NCBI GenBank assembly: GCA_965226925.1
Contig: CBDDEN010000007.1
Span: forward strand, 62,001-126,000
DNA from: CBDDCX01 sp965226925
GTDB taxonomy: Bacteria > Gemmatimonadota > Gemmatimonadetes > Longimicrobiales > Gaopeijiaceae
DNA length: 64,000 nt
Direction: 5' to 3'
The notes below the pieces were generated by a model. It was not told the origin of the DNA. It made no database searches and saw nothing but the letters and a program-made list of their open reading frames with translations. The translations under genes were made by a program, and so were the position numbers. Shown here piece after piece: positions 45,558 through 53,571 of this stretch; the first letter of the stretch is position 1, and the number at the start of each line of letters is the position of its first letter.

Positions 45558-45605
45558 ACAAGGTTATAATTCCCTTTCACAAGGTTATAATTCCCTTTCA
45601 TAAGG
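45558..45605 (+). repeat. Tandem 21-bp repeat
   Basis: Two exact copies of ACAAGGTTATAATTCCCTTTC (45558-45578, 45579-45599) and the start of a third (ATAAGG). Iteron- or operator-like, placed about 60 bp before the SPFH gene. Confidence 0.7.
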
Positions 45606-45661
45606 ACAGGTGTCCACAGTGAAACGAAGTGGACACGGGCAAGTTCAACCCAGGGGGACAT

Positions 45662-46462
45662 GTGCGGACGATAGGTGCGCTGTTGGTGGCACTCGGTCTG
45701 AGCGGATGCATCACAGTGGACACGAACGAGGTGGCTGTAAAGCGAAACTCGGTTACAGGGGCAGTCGCGACTCAGGTCTACGGGCAGGGGTTTCATCATC
45801 GGATCATGCGCTCATGGACACGCTACGACTTGCGGGAGATCCAACTTCCTGGCCAAGGAGCTACGGACATCGTCGACGTGCTCACCTCGGACCAGCTTCG
45901 AGTCGAGGTCGACGCCTCGTTCCGGTTCCGGATTGACCCGCAGCGAGCGCGCGACATTTACCTGGAAATTGGCAGCCCCGTGGCTGTAACCGGATTCGTG
46001 TTCAACGCTTTCCGCTCCGCCGTGCGTGACGCAGTTTCCGAAATCGCGGCGGCTGACATCCTTTCACAGGAGCGGGCAGGAGTTGGCGGGCGGATCCAGC
46101 AGCTGATGACCGCACGGGTCGAACCTCGAGGTATCTTCATCACCGACTTTTTTCTCCGAGGCATCGATCCCCCCGAGACCATCAGGGTGGCCGTCGAACA
46201 GAAACTAGCCAGGGAGCAGCAAGTTGAGGCGGAAGGCTATCAGACACAGGTGGTGAGAGAGCAGGCGAACCAGCGCAGAGCGGAAGCCGAGGGCATTCGT
46301 GACGCTCAGAACATCATCGCAGCGAGCTTGGTCGGTGAAGAGGGCCGTGCCTACCTCGCATACGAAGGCCTCCAAGCGCTCAAGGCGGCGGCGATGGGCG
46401 AGAATAACGTCATCATCTCACCGTCCGAAGGTGGCGTGCCGCTGATGCGTCCGATCCCATGA
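45662..46462 (+). CDS. SPFH/prohibitin-like lipoprotein
   Basis: 266 residues. I chose the GTG at 45662, with AGGGGGAC before it, over the GTG at 45629, because the signal segment TIGALLVALGLSGC then starts naturally. An SPFH domain (VAVKRNSVTGAVATQVYGQG, LTSDQLRVEVDASFRFRIDP) is followed by a coiled coil (QKLAREQQVEAEGYQTQVVR). SPFH proteins form ring scaffolds in membranes. The lipobox suggests outer-leaflet anchoring, unlike most prohibitins. The tandem repeats upstream could regulate it. Confidence 0.75.
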   Translation: MRTIGALLVALGLSGCITVDTNEVAVKRNSVTGAVATQVYGQGFHHRIMRSWTRYDLREIQLPGQGATDIVDVLTSDQLRVEVDASFRFRIDPQRARDIYLEIGSPVAVTGFVFNAFRSAVRDAVSEIAAADILSQERAGVGGRIQQLMTARVEPRGIFITDFFLRGIDPPETIRVAVEQKLAREQQVEAEGYQTQVVREQANQRRAEAEGIRDAQNIIAASLVGEEGRAYLAYEGLQALKAAAMGENNVIISPSEGGVPLMRPIP

Positions 46463-46574
46463 GTGCCGTTGTATGAGTTGATCGGGCTCCTGTGGGGCCT
46501 CCGGTCTCGGTTACCATCTCGACCAGAAGCTTGCGGCGTCCGCGCGTAAGAGTCACTCAGTCTCGCGACTGCCA

Positions 46575-46764
46575 CCGGGAGTACTTCGGAGGCGAAGAGT
46601 ACGAGGCAGTCGCATTCAACAAAGATCAGCACATAGTAGTCGTCGGGCAGCGGGTGACGCCGGATATCAGGCAGACGGCGTCCTTCCTAGGATCTAAGGG
46701 AATCCACGTCACTTGCGTCGAGTTCACCTTCTTCCAAGCCGAGGGGGGGCGGTCGTCTGCTATC
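46575..46764 (+). pseudogene. Conserved hypothetical, internal fragment
   Basis: EAVAFNKDQHIVVVGQRVTP, DIRQTASFLGSKGIHVTCVE and FTFFQAEGGRS. The pattern V-A-Q-R-V-x-x-x-V-R-Q-T-A-x-F-L and C-x-E-F-x-F-F recalls a nuclease-like family of unknown function. Both ends are lost, and it is joined to an integrase remnant on the other strand. Confidence 0.4.
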
Positions 46765-46779
46765 TCACGAGATCGTCGT

Positions 46780-46992
46780 GGGAAGAGAACGCACGAAGCC
46801 CCGCCGCTCGACCTTGGCGGCTTTCGCGGCCTTACGGTTCTCGTTGGGGTCGATCCCGTTGACGAGTAGTTTGCGGGCCTCGTCACGCCGGTCGCGGGCA
46901 TCTCTCAGCGATACATCGGGGGAGACCCCGAGTGAGAGCCGTTTCTCCTTGCCCCGCCTCCGCGCACCCGGATGGGTTGGAGGTTCCATCAC
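46780..46992 (-). pseudogene. Integrase N-terminal remnant
   Basis: RRRGKEKRLSLGVSPDVSLR then DARDRRDEARKLLVNGIDPN: the DUF4102 Arm-binding domain of a P4-type integrase. The rest is absent. It may be the other half of the fragment at 44980-45267, which has the same orientation. Confidence 0.7.
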
Positions 46993-47100
46993 CGTAGCGT
47001 TTGACAGGTCGCCGGATTAGCGGCAGAGTTTAAGTGGCGCATTGTCGTCGAGCCCCCTGAATCGACCCCGCCGTGGGGTCCTGCGTTCCACAGAAAACTG

Positions 47101-47982
47101 ATGGCCACGGGAGGCACTCCGGAATTGACTGTCGAGATTGCCCCTGGGACGTACGACTGGGAAGCGCGCAGTCGCACGGTGCGGTTGAGCGACCACTTCG
47201 CCAAGGTGTCTGCACGGTATCGAACGCTGCGCGAGCTGGATTTCGAGGCTGTGCGTATCGTCAGTGACGTGGTGGCTCGCGCCGTGGACCCAGGGAGACC
47301 CGTGCGGCTCGTGGACGTCGCCACGGGTTCGGGGCGGTACCTGGACGCGGTCAATCATTGCTTGGGCTCAGCTCTTGCCATGCAGGTCGTTTCCATCGGC
47401 CTGGATCTGAGTCCGCCCATGCTCAGGCAAGCGCGCATCCGCAACAGACGCGCGGGTCTGCGTACGCGGCACCTGGTCGGGGCCGTCCAAACGCTCCCGT
47501 TCCGGGCCTCCAGCTGTGACGTGATGACCTGCTTCAATGCCGTGCACCACTTCGACCTCGCCCGGTTTGCTGGCGAGGCGTCTCGGGTGCTCACCCCATC
47601 CGGCCAGCTCGTCGTCTATACGCGAACCCCAGAGCAGAACCGCCGCACGATCTGGGGCCGCCACTTTCCCGAGTTCGCCACGCGGGAAACGAGACTCCAT
47701 GAGGTCAACGATGTGCGAGCCTCCCTGGAAGCCACCGGTGCCTTCAGGTCGGTGCGCGCGCAGACGGTTGCGTGGCCGGTCATCACCTCCTTGGTTCGAC
47801 TCGTCGAACAAGTCACCCACTATCATTATTCGACCTTTCGGCTGTATTCAGAAGATGAGCTCCGCGCGGCGATCGACATCTTCCGCCAGCGCGTGCGGCA
47901 GGCGTTCCGCGACGTGACGCACATCACGCATGACAATGACCACGTGCTGGTGATTGCTCAGCGCATGGTGTCGCGAGGTTGA
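47101..47982 (+). CDS. Class I SAM-dependent methyltransferase
   Basis: 293 residues. The Rossmann motif I reads VRLVDVATGSGRYL and motif II VVSIGLDLSPPML; a post-motif block has FRASSCDVMTCFNAVHHFD, and SGQLVVYTRTPEQN follows. The substrate is unknown: ubiquinone/menaquinone-type and small-molecule methyltransferases share this layout. The C-terminal half adds helices with HYHYSTFRLYSEDE. The ATG at 47101 has only a weak purine run before it. Confidence 0.8.
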   Translation: MATGGTPELTVEIAPGTYDWEARSRTVRLSDHFAKVSARYRTLRELDFEAVRIVSDVVARAVDPGRPVRLVDVATGSGRYLDAVNHCLGSALAMQVVSIGLDLSPPMLRQARIRNRRAGLRTRHLVGAVQTLPFRASSCDVMTCFNAVHHFDLARFAGEASRVLTPSGQLVVYTRTPEQNRRTIWGRHFPEFATRETRLHEVNDVRASLEATGAFRSVRAQTVAWPVITSLVRLVEQVTHYHYSTFRLYSEDELRAAIDIFRQRVRQAFRDVTHITHDNDHVLVIAQRMVSRG

Positions 47983-48583
47983 GCGAGAGGCGTAATGCTT
48001 GACCGGCTGGTTCAAGTGTTTGAGTCTTGGATCCAATGGGCACTCCACCGGGCCGACCCCAACTAATCAGCAGTCAGACGCTCGGGGCGCATGTCCCCCG
48101 ACGCCCCGTCGCCCTGCTCGACACGATCGCGCGCGCAGACCACATCAGCCGCGGGCAAGTGGTCAGGCGGCCGCTCGTCCGCGAGGTCGAGCAGCACAAA
48201 CGCCGAAGTAGGCGCGACCGCCCAAGGCGACCCGCCACCTGCGCGACGTTCGACGCTGAGCTTGAGGCTCAATTGGTGGCGATCGTGGCCAATATGAAGC
48301 CTGGCCGACGCCAACTCATCGGCGGTCAAACGCTCGGGGCGCCCACTGTCCAAGCATCCCGTGGCGAGACAGGTGGCGGGTTGGTGTGTATACCCTGGCT
48401 CCACTTATGCGTGGTCCGCTTGACAGGGGAGCGTAACCTTGGCGTCCCGTTCTGCCGCCCTCAAAGCCCGGAAGAGGACCTCGGTGTATAAAGGTTCCCA
48501 CTCGGGTCCACAATGAAAATCCGGGTACACAAGCTTACCAGGATGGCCATCATGTCGACGGTCGCCGTGAGGAGGTCTCTGCC
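47983..48583. other. Gap with a 30-bp imperfect direct repeat
   Basis: CAGTCAGACGCTCGGGGCGC near 48069 and CGGTCAAACGCTCGGGGCGC near 48320 are imperfect direct repeats. A minus-strand frame (48063-48404) reads RPERLTADELASARLHIGHD and repeats RPERLTAD at its end, but no family or ribosome site supports it. Confidence 0.3.
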
Positions 48584-49108
48584 GTGACCAGTTTTCTGAG
48601 AAGAATGATCGGCGTCGCGAAGCTCGACGTACAGATTTACGAGGAAGTGGAGGCGGACAGCCACGCGACAGGACAAGCCATGGGCGTGGTGCTCTTGTCC
48701 AGTCTAGCAGCGGGCAGCGGGGCCGCGACCCTCGGTACTGGAGTCATCTACACGATTGTCGCCGCGGTACTGTCGTGGGTCATCTGGGCCTTCTTGACAT
48801 ACTTCATCGGCACCCGTCTGTTGCCAGAATCGCAGACGCACGCAGACATGGGCCAGATGATGCGAACGCTGGGATTCGCCCAGGCGCCCGGTGTGCTTCG
48901 TATCTTCGGAGGCCTGCCCGGTATCGGTTCGATCGTGCTCAGCGTCGTCTCGGTGTGGATGTTGATCGCCATGGTGATTGCCGTGCGTCAAGCGCTGGAT
49001 TTCACGACCACGTGGCGCGCGGCGGTCGTCTGTCTCGTCGCGTGGCTGGCCGTCACCATTCCGGCAGTTGTGCTCCTCGACCTGATGGGATCGGCAGCCG
49101 GCGGTTAG
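48584..49108 (+). CDS. YIP1-family membrane protein
   Basis: 174 residues from a GTG with GAGGAGGTCTC before it. About five hydrophobic helices, with the Yip1-type signature: an amphipathic start (RRMIGVAKLDVQIYEEVEAD), then VVLLSSLAAGSGAATLG, YFIGTRLLPESQTHADMGQM, MRTLGFAQAPGVLRIFGGLP and the terminal helices. Function in bacteria is unknown. Confidence 0.75.
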   Translation: MTSFLRRMIGVAKLDVQIYEEVEADSHATGQAMGVVLLSSLAAGSGAATLGTGVIYTIVAAVLSWVIWAFLTYFIGTRLLPESQTHADMGQMMRTLGFAQAPGVLRIFGGLPGIGSIVLSVVSVWMLIAMVIAVRQALDFTTTWRAAVVCLVAWLAVTIPAVVLLDLMGSAAGG

Positions 49109-49187
49109 CCGGGCACAGGCGCTTTACTCGACGGGCTAGAGCTCACTGTGGCCTCGCCGGTACCGCCACCCTCAGCGCCGTGAGGCG

Positions 49188-49828
49188 GAGCCTGTCAACG
49201 CAAGTGAGACACTCTTGGGAATTAATTAGAGAGCAATCTCCTGTGTCGTGAGGGAGGGGGTTGGAGGATTGATCCAGACGGCCTCCGGGAGCGGTTTGGG
49301 CTTCGGCTCACCGGAGACGAAGCGGTCGGGATGAGCGGCCCAGGCCTCGCGTAGCACGGCCTTCCTGCGGGCGATGACCTGATCGGCGTGACCGAAGTGG
49401 ACCTGTTCGGGGGTCAGCATAGAGATGCCGCCATGGCGGTGCTCGGCATTATACCAACGGAAGAACGAGCGACAGAAGGTCTTGGCCTGATTCTGATCCC
49501 CGAACCGCCCGGGAAACGAGGGATGGTACTTCAAGGTCTTGAACTGAGCCTCGGAGAACGGATTGTCATCCGAGACCTGGGGTCGGCTCAACGAGCGGGT
49601 CACGCCGAGATCGGCGAGTAGCTGAGCCGTGCATTGGCTCGTCATGGGAGCCCCTCGATCCGAGTGCAGCGTCAGGATCTGCGGCTGGACACCATGCTTC
49701 AGGCAACTCTGTTGGATCAGCCTGCCGGCCAGGGAAGAGTTTTCCCGATCCGCCACCATCCAGCCCACGACGTAGCGGCTGAAGATGTCCAGGATCACGT
49801 AGAGGTAGAAGTAGCTCCACTTCTTCGG
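49188..49828 (-). mobile_element. ISd-type element, 3' fragment (diverged copy 3)
   Basis: It begins at the right end (GAGCCTGTCAACG) and covers the last 200 codons of OrfB (stop at 49226). It differs from copies 1 and 2 at many bases, so it is an older insertion. It is cut at 49828 within KKWSY. Confidence 0.85.
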
Positions 49829-49903
49829 CGGCTGGGACAGCTTCGCTTGTGCGGAATTTGACCTCACCGGCGGCGGGGAAACCCTCGTCTTCACGGACAG
49901 GAG

Positions 49904-50596
49904 TCAATCGACGCCGGTCAAAAACGAGAGCACTTCGACCATCAAGTTGTTGATCACCCGGTACTGATCAGGAGTGGCTGAGAGAATGGTCGTTTCAGAC
50001 TGTACATATCGCGATGGCGACAATTCTGCGCGACAGTGTGATACGATCTCTTGCGCTGATTCTGCTGTGGTTTCTAGATGAAACTGTAGTCCGATGGCCA
50101 ACTGGCCTAGCTGAAACGCTTGGTTTACACAGCCTTCGCTGCTCGCAAGGCGGATTGCCCCGGACGGTAAATCAAAAGTCTCGCCGTGCCAGTGGAAGAC
50201 CTCCACGGATGGTGGAAAACGAAACGTCGACCTGCCAATCGACGAAACACCGTATATCGGAAACCAGCCAATCTCCTTCACTGGATTCGGATATACCGGA
50301 GCGCCCATCGCACTCGCGATGAGCTGCGCACCTAGGCAGACACCCAAGACCGGTTTTCCAGCTTCCATGGCGCTATGAATGAACTGCTTCTCCTGGACAA
50401 GCCACGGGAACTCGCCCTCATCGTTGACGCTCATGGGGCCGCCCATCACGATGAGCAGATCTATACTCTCGAGATCTGGCAACTCGGTCATTCGAAAAAA
50501 CGGAGTGTTCGTTACCTCGTATCCAGCCCCTCCAAGCCACGGCTCTATCATGCCAGGGCCTTCAAATGGAACGTGACGCAGGTAGTGGGCGCGCAT
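49904..50596 (-). CDS. Class I glutamine amidotransferase
   Basis: 230 residues from the ATG at 50596 (MRAHYLRHVPFEGPGMIEPW). The GATase-1 triad is present: nucleophile Cys in PVLGVCLGAQ, His and Glu in LQFHLE. DLLIVMGGPMSVNDEGEFPW is the oxyanion region. Stand-alone enzymes of this type hydrolyse gamma-glutamyl compounds or supply ammonia; the substrate is unknown. An in-frame stub of a nucleotidyltransferase runs into its start without a stop, so some transcripts may be read as a fusion from 50806. Confidence 0.85.
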   Translation of the reverse strand: MRAHYLRHVPFEGPGMIEPWLGGAGYEVTNTPFFRMTELPDLESIDLLIVMGGPMSVNDEGEFPWLVQEKQFIHSAMEAGKPVLGVCLGAQLIASAMGAPVYPNPVKEIGWFPIYGVSSIGRSTFRFPPSVEVFHWHGETFDLPSGAIRLASSEGCVNQAFQLGQLAIGLQFHLETTAESAQEIVSHCRAELSPSRYVQSETTILSATPDQYRVINNLMVEVLSFLTGVD

Positions 50597-50932
50597 TCTG
50601 TATCCGTTGCAGGCTGGATTATGCACTTGACAAAGGCCAGGCCAAGCGGGCTTGACAGCCTGCGACTGGCGCGAGACGTCCAGGGACTGGTCCTCCGCGG
50701 TCCGCAGATCCACCTTCCGCCCACCGCTCAGAACCGACAGCTCACTCTCCATTCCGGCCATGCTCAGCAGGCCGGGAGCATGACCTGCTGCAAACTCGAC
50801 CAACACGTCGACATCGCTGTCGGGACCGAAATCCGTCCGTAATGCCGAGCCAAAGATCGCTAGCTTCTGAACACCGTGCGGCCGTCAGAACGCGGCTAGT
50901 TCCGTCTTTGGGATTGAGAGTAGCGGATTCAT
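50597..50932 (-). pseudogene. MNT-type nucleotidyltransferase with in-frame TGA
   Basis: From the ATG at 50932 it reads MNPLLSIPKTELAAF, then TGA at 50885-50887, then RPHGVQKLAIFGSALRTDF, GPDSDVDVLVEFAAGHAPG and GGRKVDLRTAED. GSALxxxxGPDSDVDVLVEF is the Pol-beta nucleotidyltransferase motif GSxARGxxxxxSDxDL of MntA-type antitoxins. The TGA takes the place of a Cys usual in this family (AAFCRRHG). The C-terminal end is lost where the sequence joins the amidotransferase. Its ATG overlaps the stop of the TIR-like gene (ATGA). Confidence 0.6.
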
Positions 50933-51720
50933 GACCGAAACATCCGGCTTGTATCGATGCCGAATCCAGCAGACTTCAATTCACGAACGAGCTCTATCTT
51001 CCAGCCACCCCCATCGTCCAGATCCGTATAAGCGACACCCTCGTAATCCGAAGGTGCTTCAACAACGTCCTTCTTGAGTACACACACTCTTTCTCGGCCG
51101 AGCCTGCCGATGAAGAACCCCAGTTCTAAAATGACATTCTGCCGAGCACGAGGATGGAGTTCAGGTTTCTTTTCTCGGAGTGCACCCACATCGTCCGGCG
51201 TCAGCAATACCACCGCGAATTCAACATCAGCGTAATCCTCGAATTTTTCGATAATTGTGCGGCCCTTATTCGGTTTTTCGTGTAGGATAACCGCTTCAAG
51301 ACTCAGATCCTGCAGAAACCTCGCAACCGTTTCCCTAGCCGATTCGTCACGGCCATGGATGATGAAGACCTTGTTTGTATTTACTCGCTTGTCGGCTCCC
51401 ACTGTGTCATGCAGAAATGGTTGTGTCTCGCTTTTTGTGGATACTCCGTCGTCTTCCCAAAAATGTTCGATATCATCAAGATTCGATTCAACCAGAGAAA
51501 CCAAAAAGTCTAGGTAATCCTGTGGCTCACCTCGATAAGTATCAGGGATCTGCTCATACTCACGACTACCTTCACCGAAAATGCGATAAAACGCTCTGTC
51601 GACATCTAAAATCCATTTCGTATATTTCTGAGAATGCTCACCTTCTAAATACACTTCTGAGACGTCCTCCAATAATTTTCTTAACCGCTTGACTGCCTTT
51701 TCTTTACTCACTCTTGCCAT
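50929..51720 (-). CDS. TIR-like nucleotide-binding protein (PF10137 type)
   Basis: 263 residues from the ATG at 51720. The N-terminal 100 residues are helical (KRLRKLLEDVSEVYLEGEHS). The C-terminal domain has VFIIHGRDESARETVARFLQ, ILHEKPNKGRTIIEKF, FAVVLLTPDDVG and RARQNVILELGFFIGRLGRE: the TIR-like domain of CD-NTase-associated effectors, with Glu199 in the position of the NADase glutamate. Such proteins degrade NAD or sense nucleotides in anti-phage systems (established for Cap12-type relatives). Its composition is clearly more AT-rich than its surroundings, which suggests transfer. Translation is coupled to the MNT gene. Confidence 0.8.
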   Translation of the reverse strand: MARVSKEKAVKRLRKLLEDVSEVYLEGEHSQKYTKWILDVDRAFYRIFGEGSREYEQIPDTYRGEPQDYLDFLVSLVESNLDDIEHFWEDDGVSTKSETQPFLHDTVGADKRVNTNKVFIIHGRDESARETVARFLQDLSLEAVILHEKPNKGRTIIEKFEDYADVEFAVVLLTPDDVGALREKKPELHPRARQNVILELGFFIGRLGRERVCVLKKDVVEAPSDYEGVAYTDLDDGGGWKIELVRELKSAGFGIDTSRMFRS

Positions 51721-51779
51721 CAACCCAACTCCACAATCTTGAGGCTCTTGATATCCCGATCGTCTACGATCTTGACCAC

Positions 51780-52277
51780 TGACGTGCCCCCAGTGGCGGT
51801 GCCACTTCCTATGTTAGACCTGCGGCCATCGTGGGTCCGTGGAGCTGAGGCATCCGAAGGAACCAAGGCGATGGCTCGATCGCCTCCGGGGCGGGGGGTC
51901 GCCCACCTGAGGCGCTGTGGGGTCGGACAGTATTGTACAGCCGCCTCCACTGCTCGACGAGGATGACGGCCTCGGGGAGTGTGTAGAAGATCTCCCCGTT
52001 CAGGAACTCGTCCCTCAGCTCGCCGTTGAAGCTCTCGTTGTAGCCGTTCTCCCAGGGACTGCCGGGCTCGATGTAGAGCGTCTGGACGCCGAGCCTGGCT
52101 AGCCACTGCCGCACGAGCTTGGCCGTGAACTCCGGACCGTTGTCCGAACGTAGATGCTCGTGCGGCCCGTGCCGTGCGAAGAGATCGGCCAGCACCTCGA
52201 GCACGTCATGGGCTCGGATCTTCCGAGCCACCTTGATCGCCATACACTGCCTCGTGGACTCGTCGAGTACGGTCAGC
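51780..52277 (-). mobile_element. ISc, IS407-group fragment
   Basis: The right end TGACGTGCCCCCAGTGGCGG and the orfB 3' half (to 51809), with HDVLEVLADLFARHGP, LRSDNGPEFTAKLVRQWL and SPWENGYNESFNGELRDEFL. It is a third IS407-type sequence, distinct from ISa and ISb. ISa copy 3 enters at 52278 and the remainder of ISc is missing on the far side. Confidence 0.85.
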
Positions 52278-53547
52278 TGACCTGCCCCCAAGAGTGGTAC
52301 CACATCCTATGTTAGTCCCAGCACCTGTGGAGGGCCGTGAAGGACGGGCATCCTCAGGAACCAGGGCGACGGCTTAATCGCCTTAGGGGCCGGGGGAAAG
52401 CCGCCGCAGGCGCTGTGGGGTCGGACGGTATTGTACTCGCGCCTCCATTGCTCGACCAGCACGGCCGCCTGCGCCAACGAGCAGAAGATCTCCCCGTTCA
52501 ACAGCTCGTCCCTGAGCTTGCCGTTGAAGCTCTCGTTGTAGCCGTTCTCCCACGGGCTGCCCGGCTCGATAAAGAGCGTCTCGACGTCCACGCGCCCCAA
52601 CCACCGCCGCACGAGCTTCGCGCTGAACTCCGGTCCGTTGTCCGACCTCAGATACTCGGGAGGCCCGTGTCGGACGAACAGATCGGCCAGCACCTCGAGC
52701 ACGTCGTGCGAGCGGATCTTGCGAGCCACCACGATCGCCAGGCACTCCCTCGTGTGCTCGTCCAGCACTGTCAGCAGCTTCAGCGCACGCCCGTCGTGCG
52801 TCCTCGAGGCCACGAAGTCGTACGACCAGACGTGGCCCCGATACAGCGGCCTCAGCCGGATGCACGATCCGTCGTTGAGCCACAGCCGACCTCGCTTCGG
52901 CTACCGCTGCGGCACCTTCAGCCCCTCCTGCCTCCAGATCCGCTCCACCCGCTTGTGCTTCACCCCCCAGCCCTCGACGCGGAGCATGTCCGTGACGCGT
53001 TGGTAGCCGTAGCGGCCGAATCGACTCGCGAGTCGCACGATATCACCTCGGAGCGCCCCCTCGTCACTCGCCACTTTTCTCGCCCGGCGCTGGGTCGTGC
53101 GTGGCTGCCCGAGCACCCGGCACGCTCTCCTCTCCGACGCCCCGAGCTGCTGACGTACACGCACCACACAACGTCGTCGGCGCTCGGGGCTCAGAAGTTT
53201 CCCTCGGCCGCTTCCTACAGGATCAGCTTGTCCAGTGTCAAGTCCGCCACTGCTCGCTTCAGGCGCCCGTTCTCGCGCTCGAGCTCCTTCAGGCGCCGTG
53301 CCTGGCTCACCTTCATCCCGCCGTACTCCCGCCTCCACCGGTAGTACGTCTGCTCGGTGATGCCCAGCTCCCGGCTGATCAGCTTCACGGATTTGCCGCG
53401 GGCCAGACCGACCTCTGCCTCCCGCAGTGCAGTGATGATCTGCTCCGGAGTGTGTCGCTTCCTTCCCATCCTGACCTCCTCGCTGAAAAGCTTCCGACCA
53501 GGTCGATCCTAACATTGCACCTGGTCTCGTTTCAGGGGGTCAGGTCA
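52278..53547 (-). mobile_element. ISa copy 3, full length but inactivated
   Basis: 1270 bp from TGACCTGCCCCC to GGGGGTCAGGTCA, both ends intact. The flanks CAGC and CGCT do not match. The transposase genes carry stop codons, so it could move only with help from another copy. Confidence 0.9.
52307..53469 (-). pseudogene. ISa transposase (copy 3) with two nonsense codons
   Basis: OrfA starts at 53469 (MGRKRHTPEQIITALREAEV) and stops early at 53215 (LDKLIL then TAG), before the slip site GGGAAAC. OrfB is broken again at about 52903, where VPQR is followed by TAG instead of Gln before PKRGRLW. The DDE core after that is intact (YDFVASRTHDGRALKLLTVL, LRSDNGPEFSAKLV, GSPWENGYNESFNGKLRDEL). Confidence 0.85.
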
Positions 53548-53571
53548 CGCTGCTGGTCTCATCCATGCGGC

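Noticed and set aside
45557..45605. CRISPR array
   Set aside because: Only two directly adjacent copies with no spacers; it is a simple tandem repeat. No cas genes are present.
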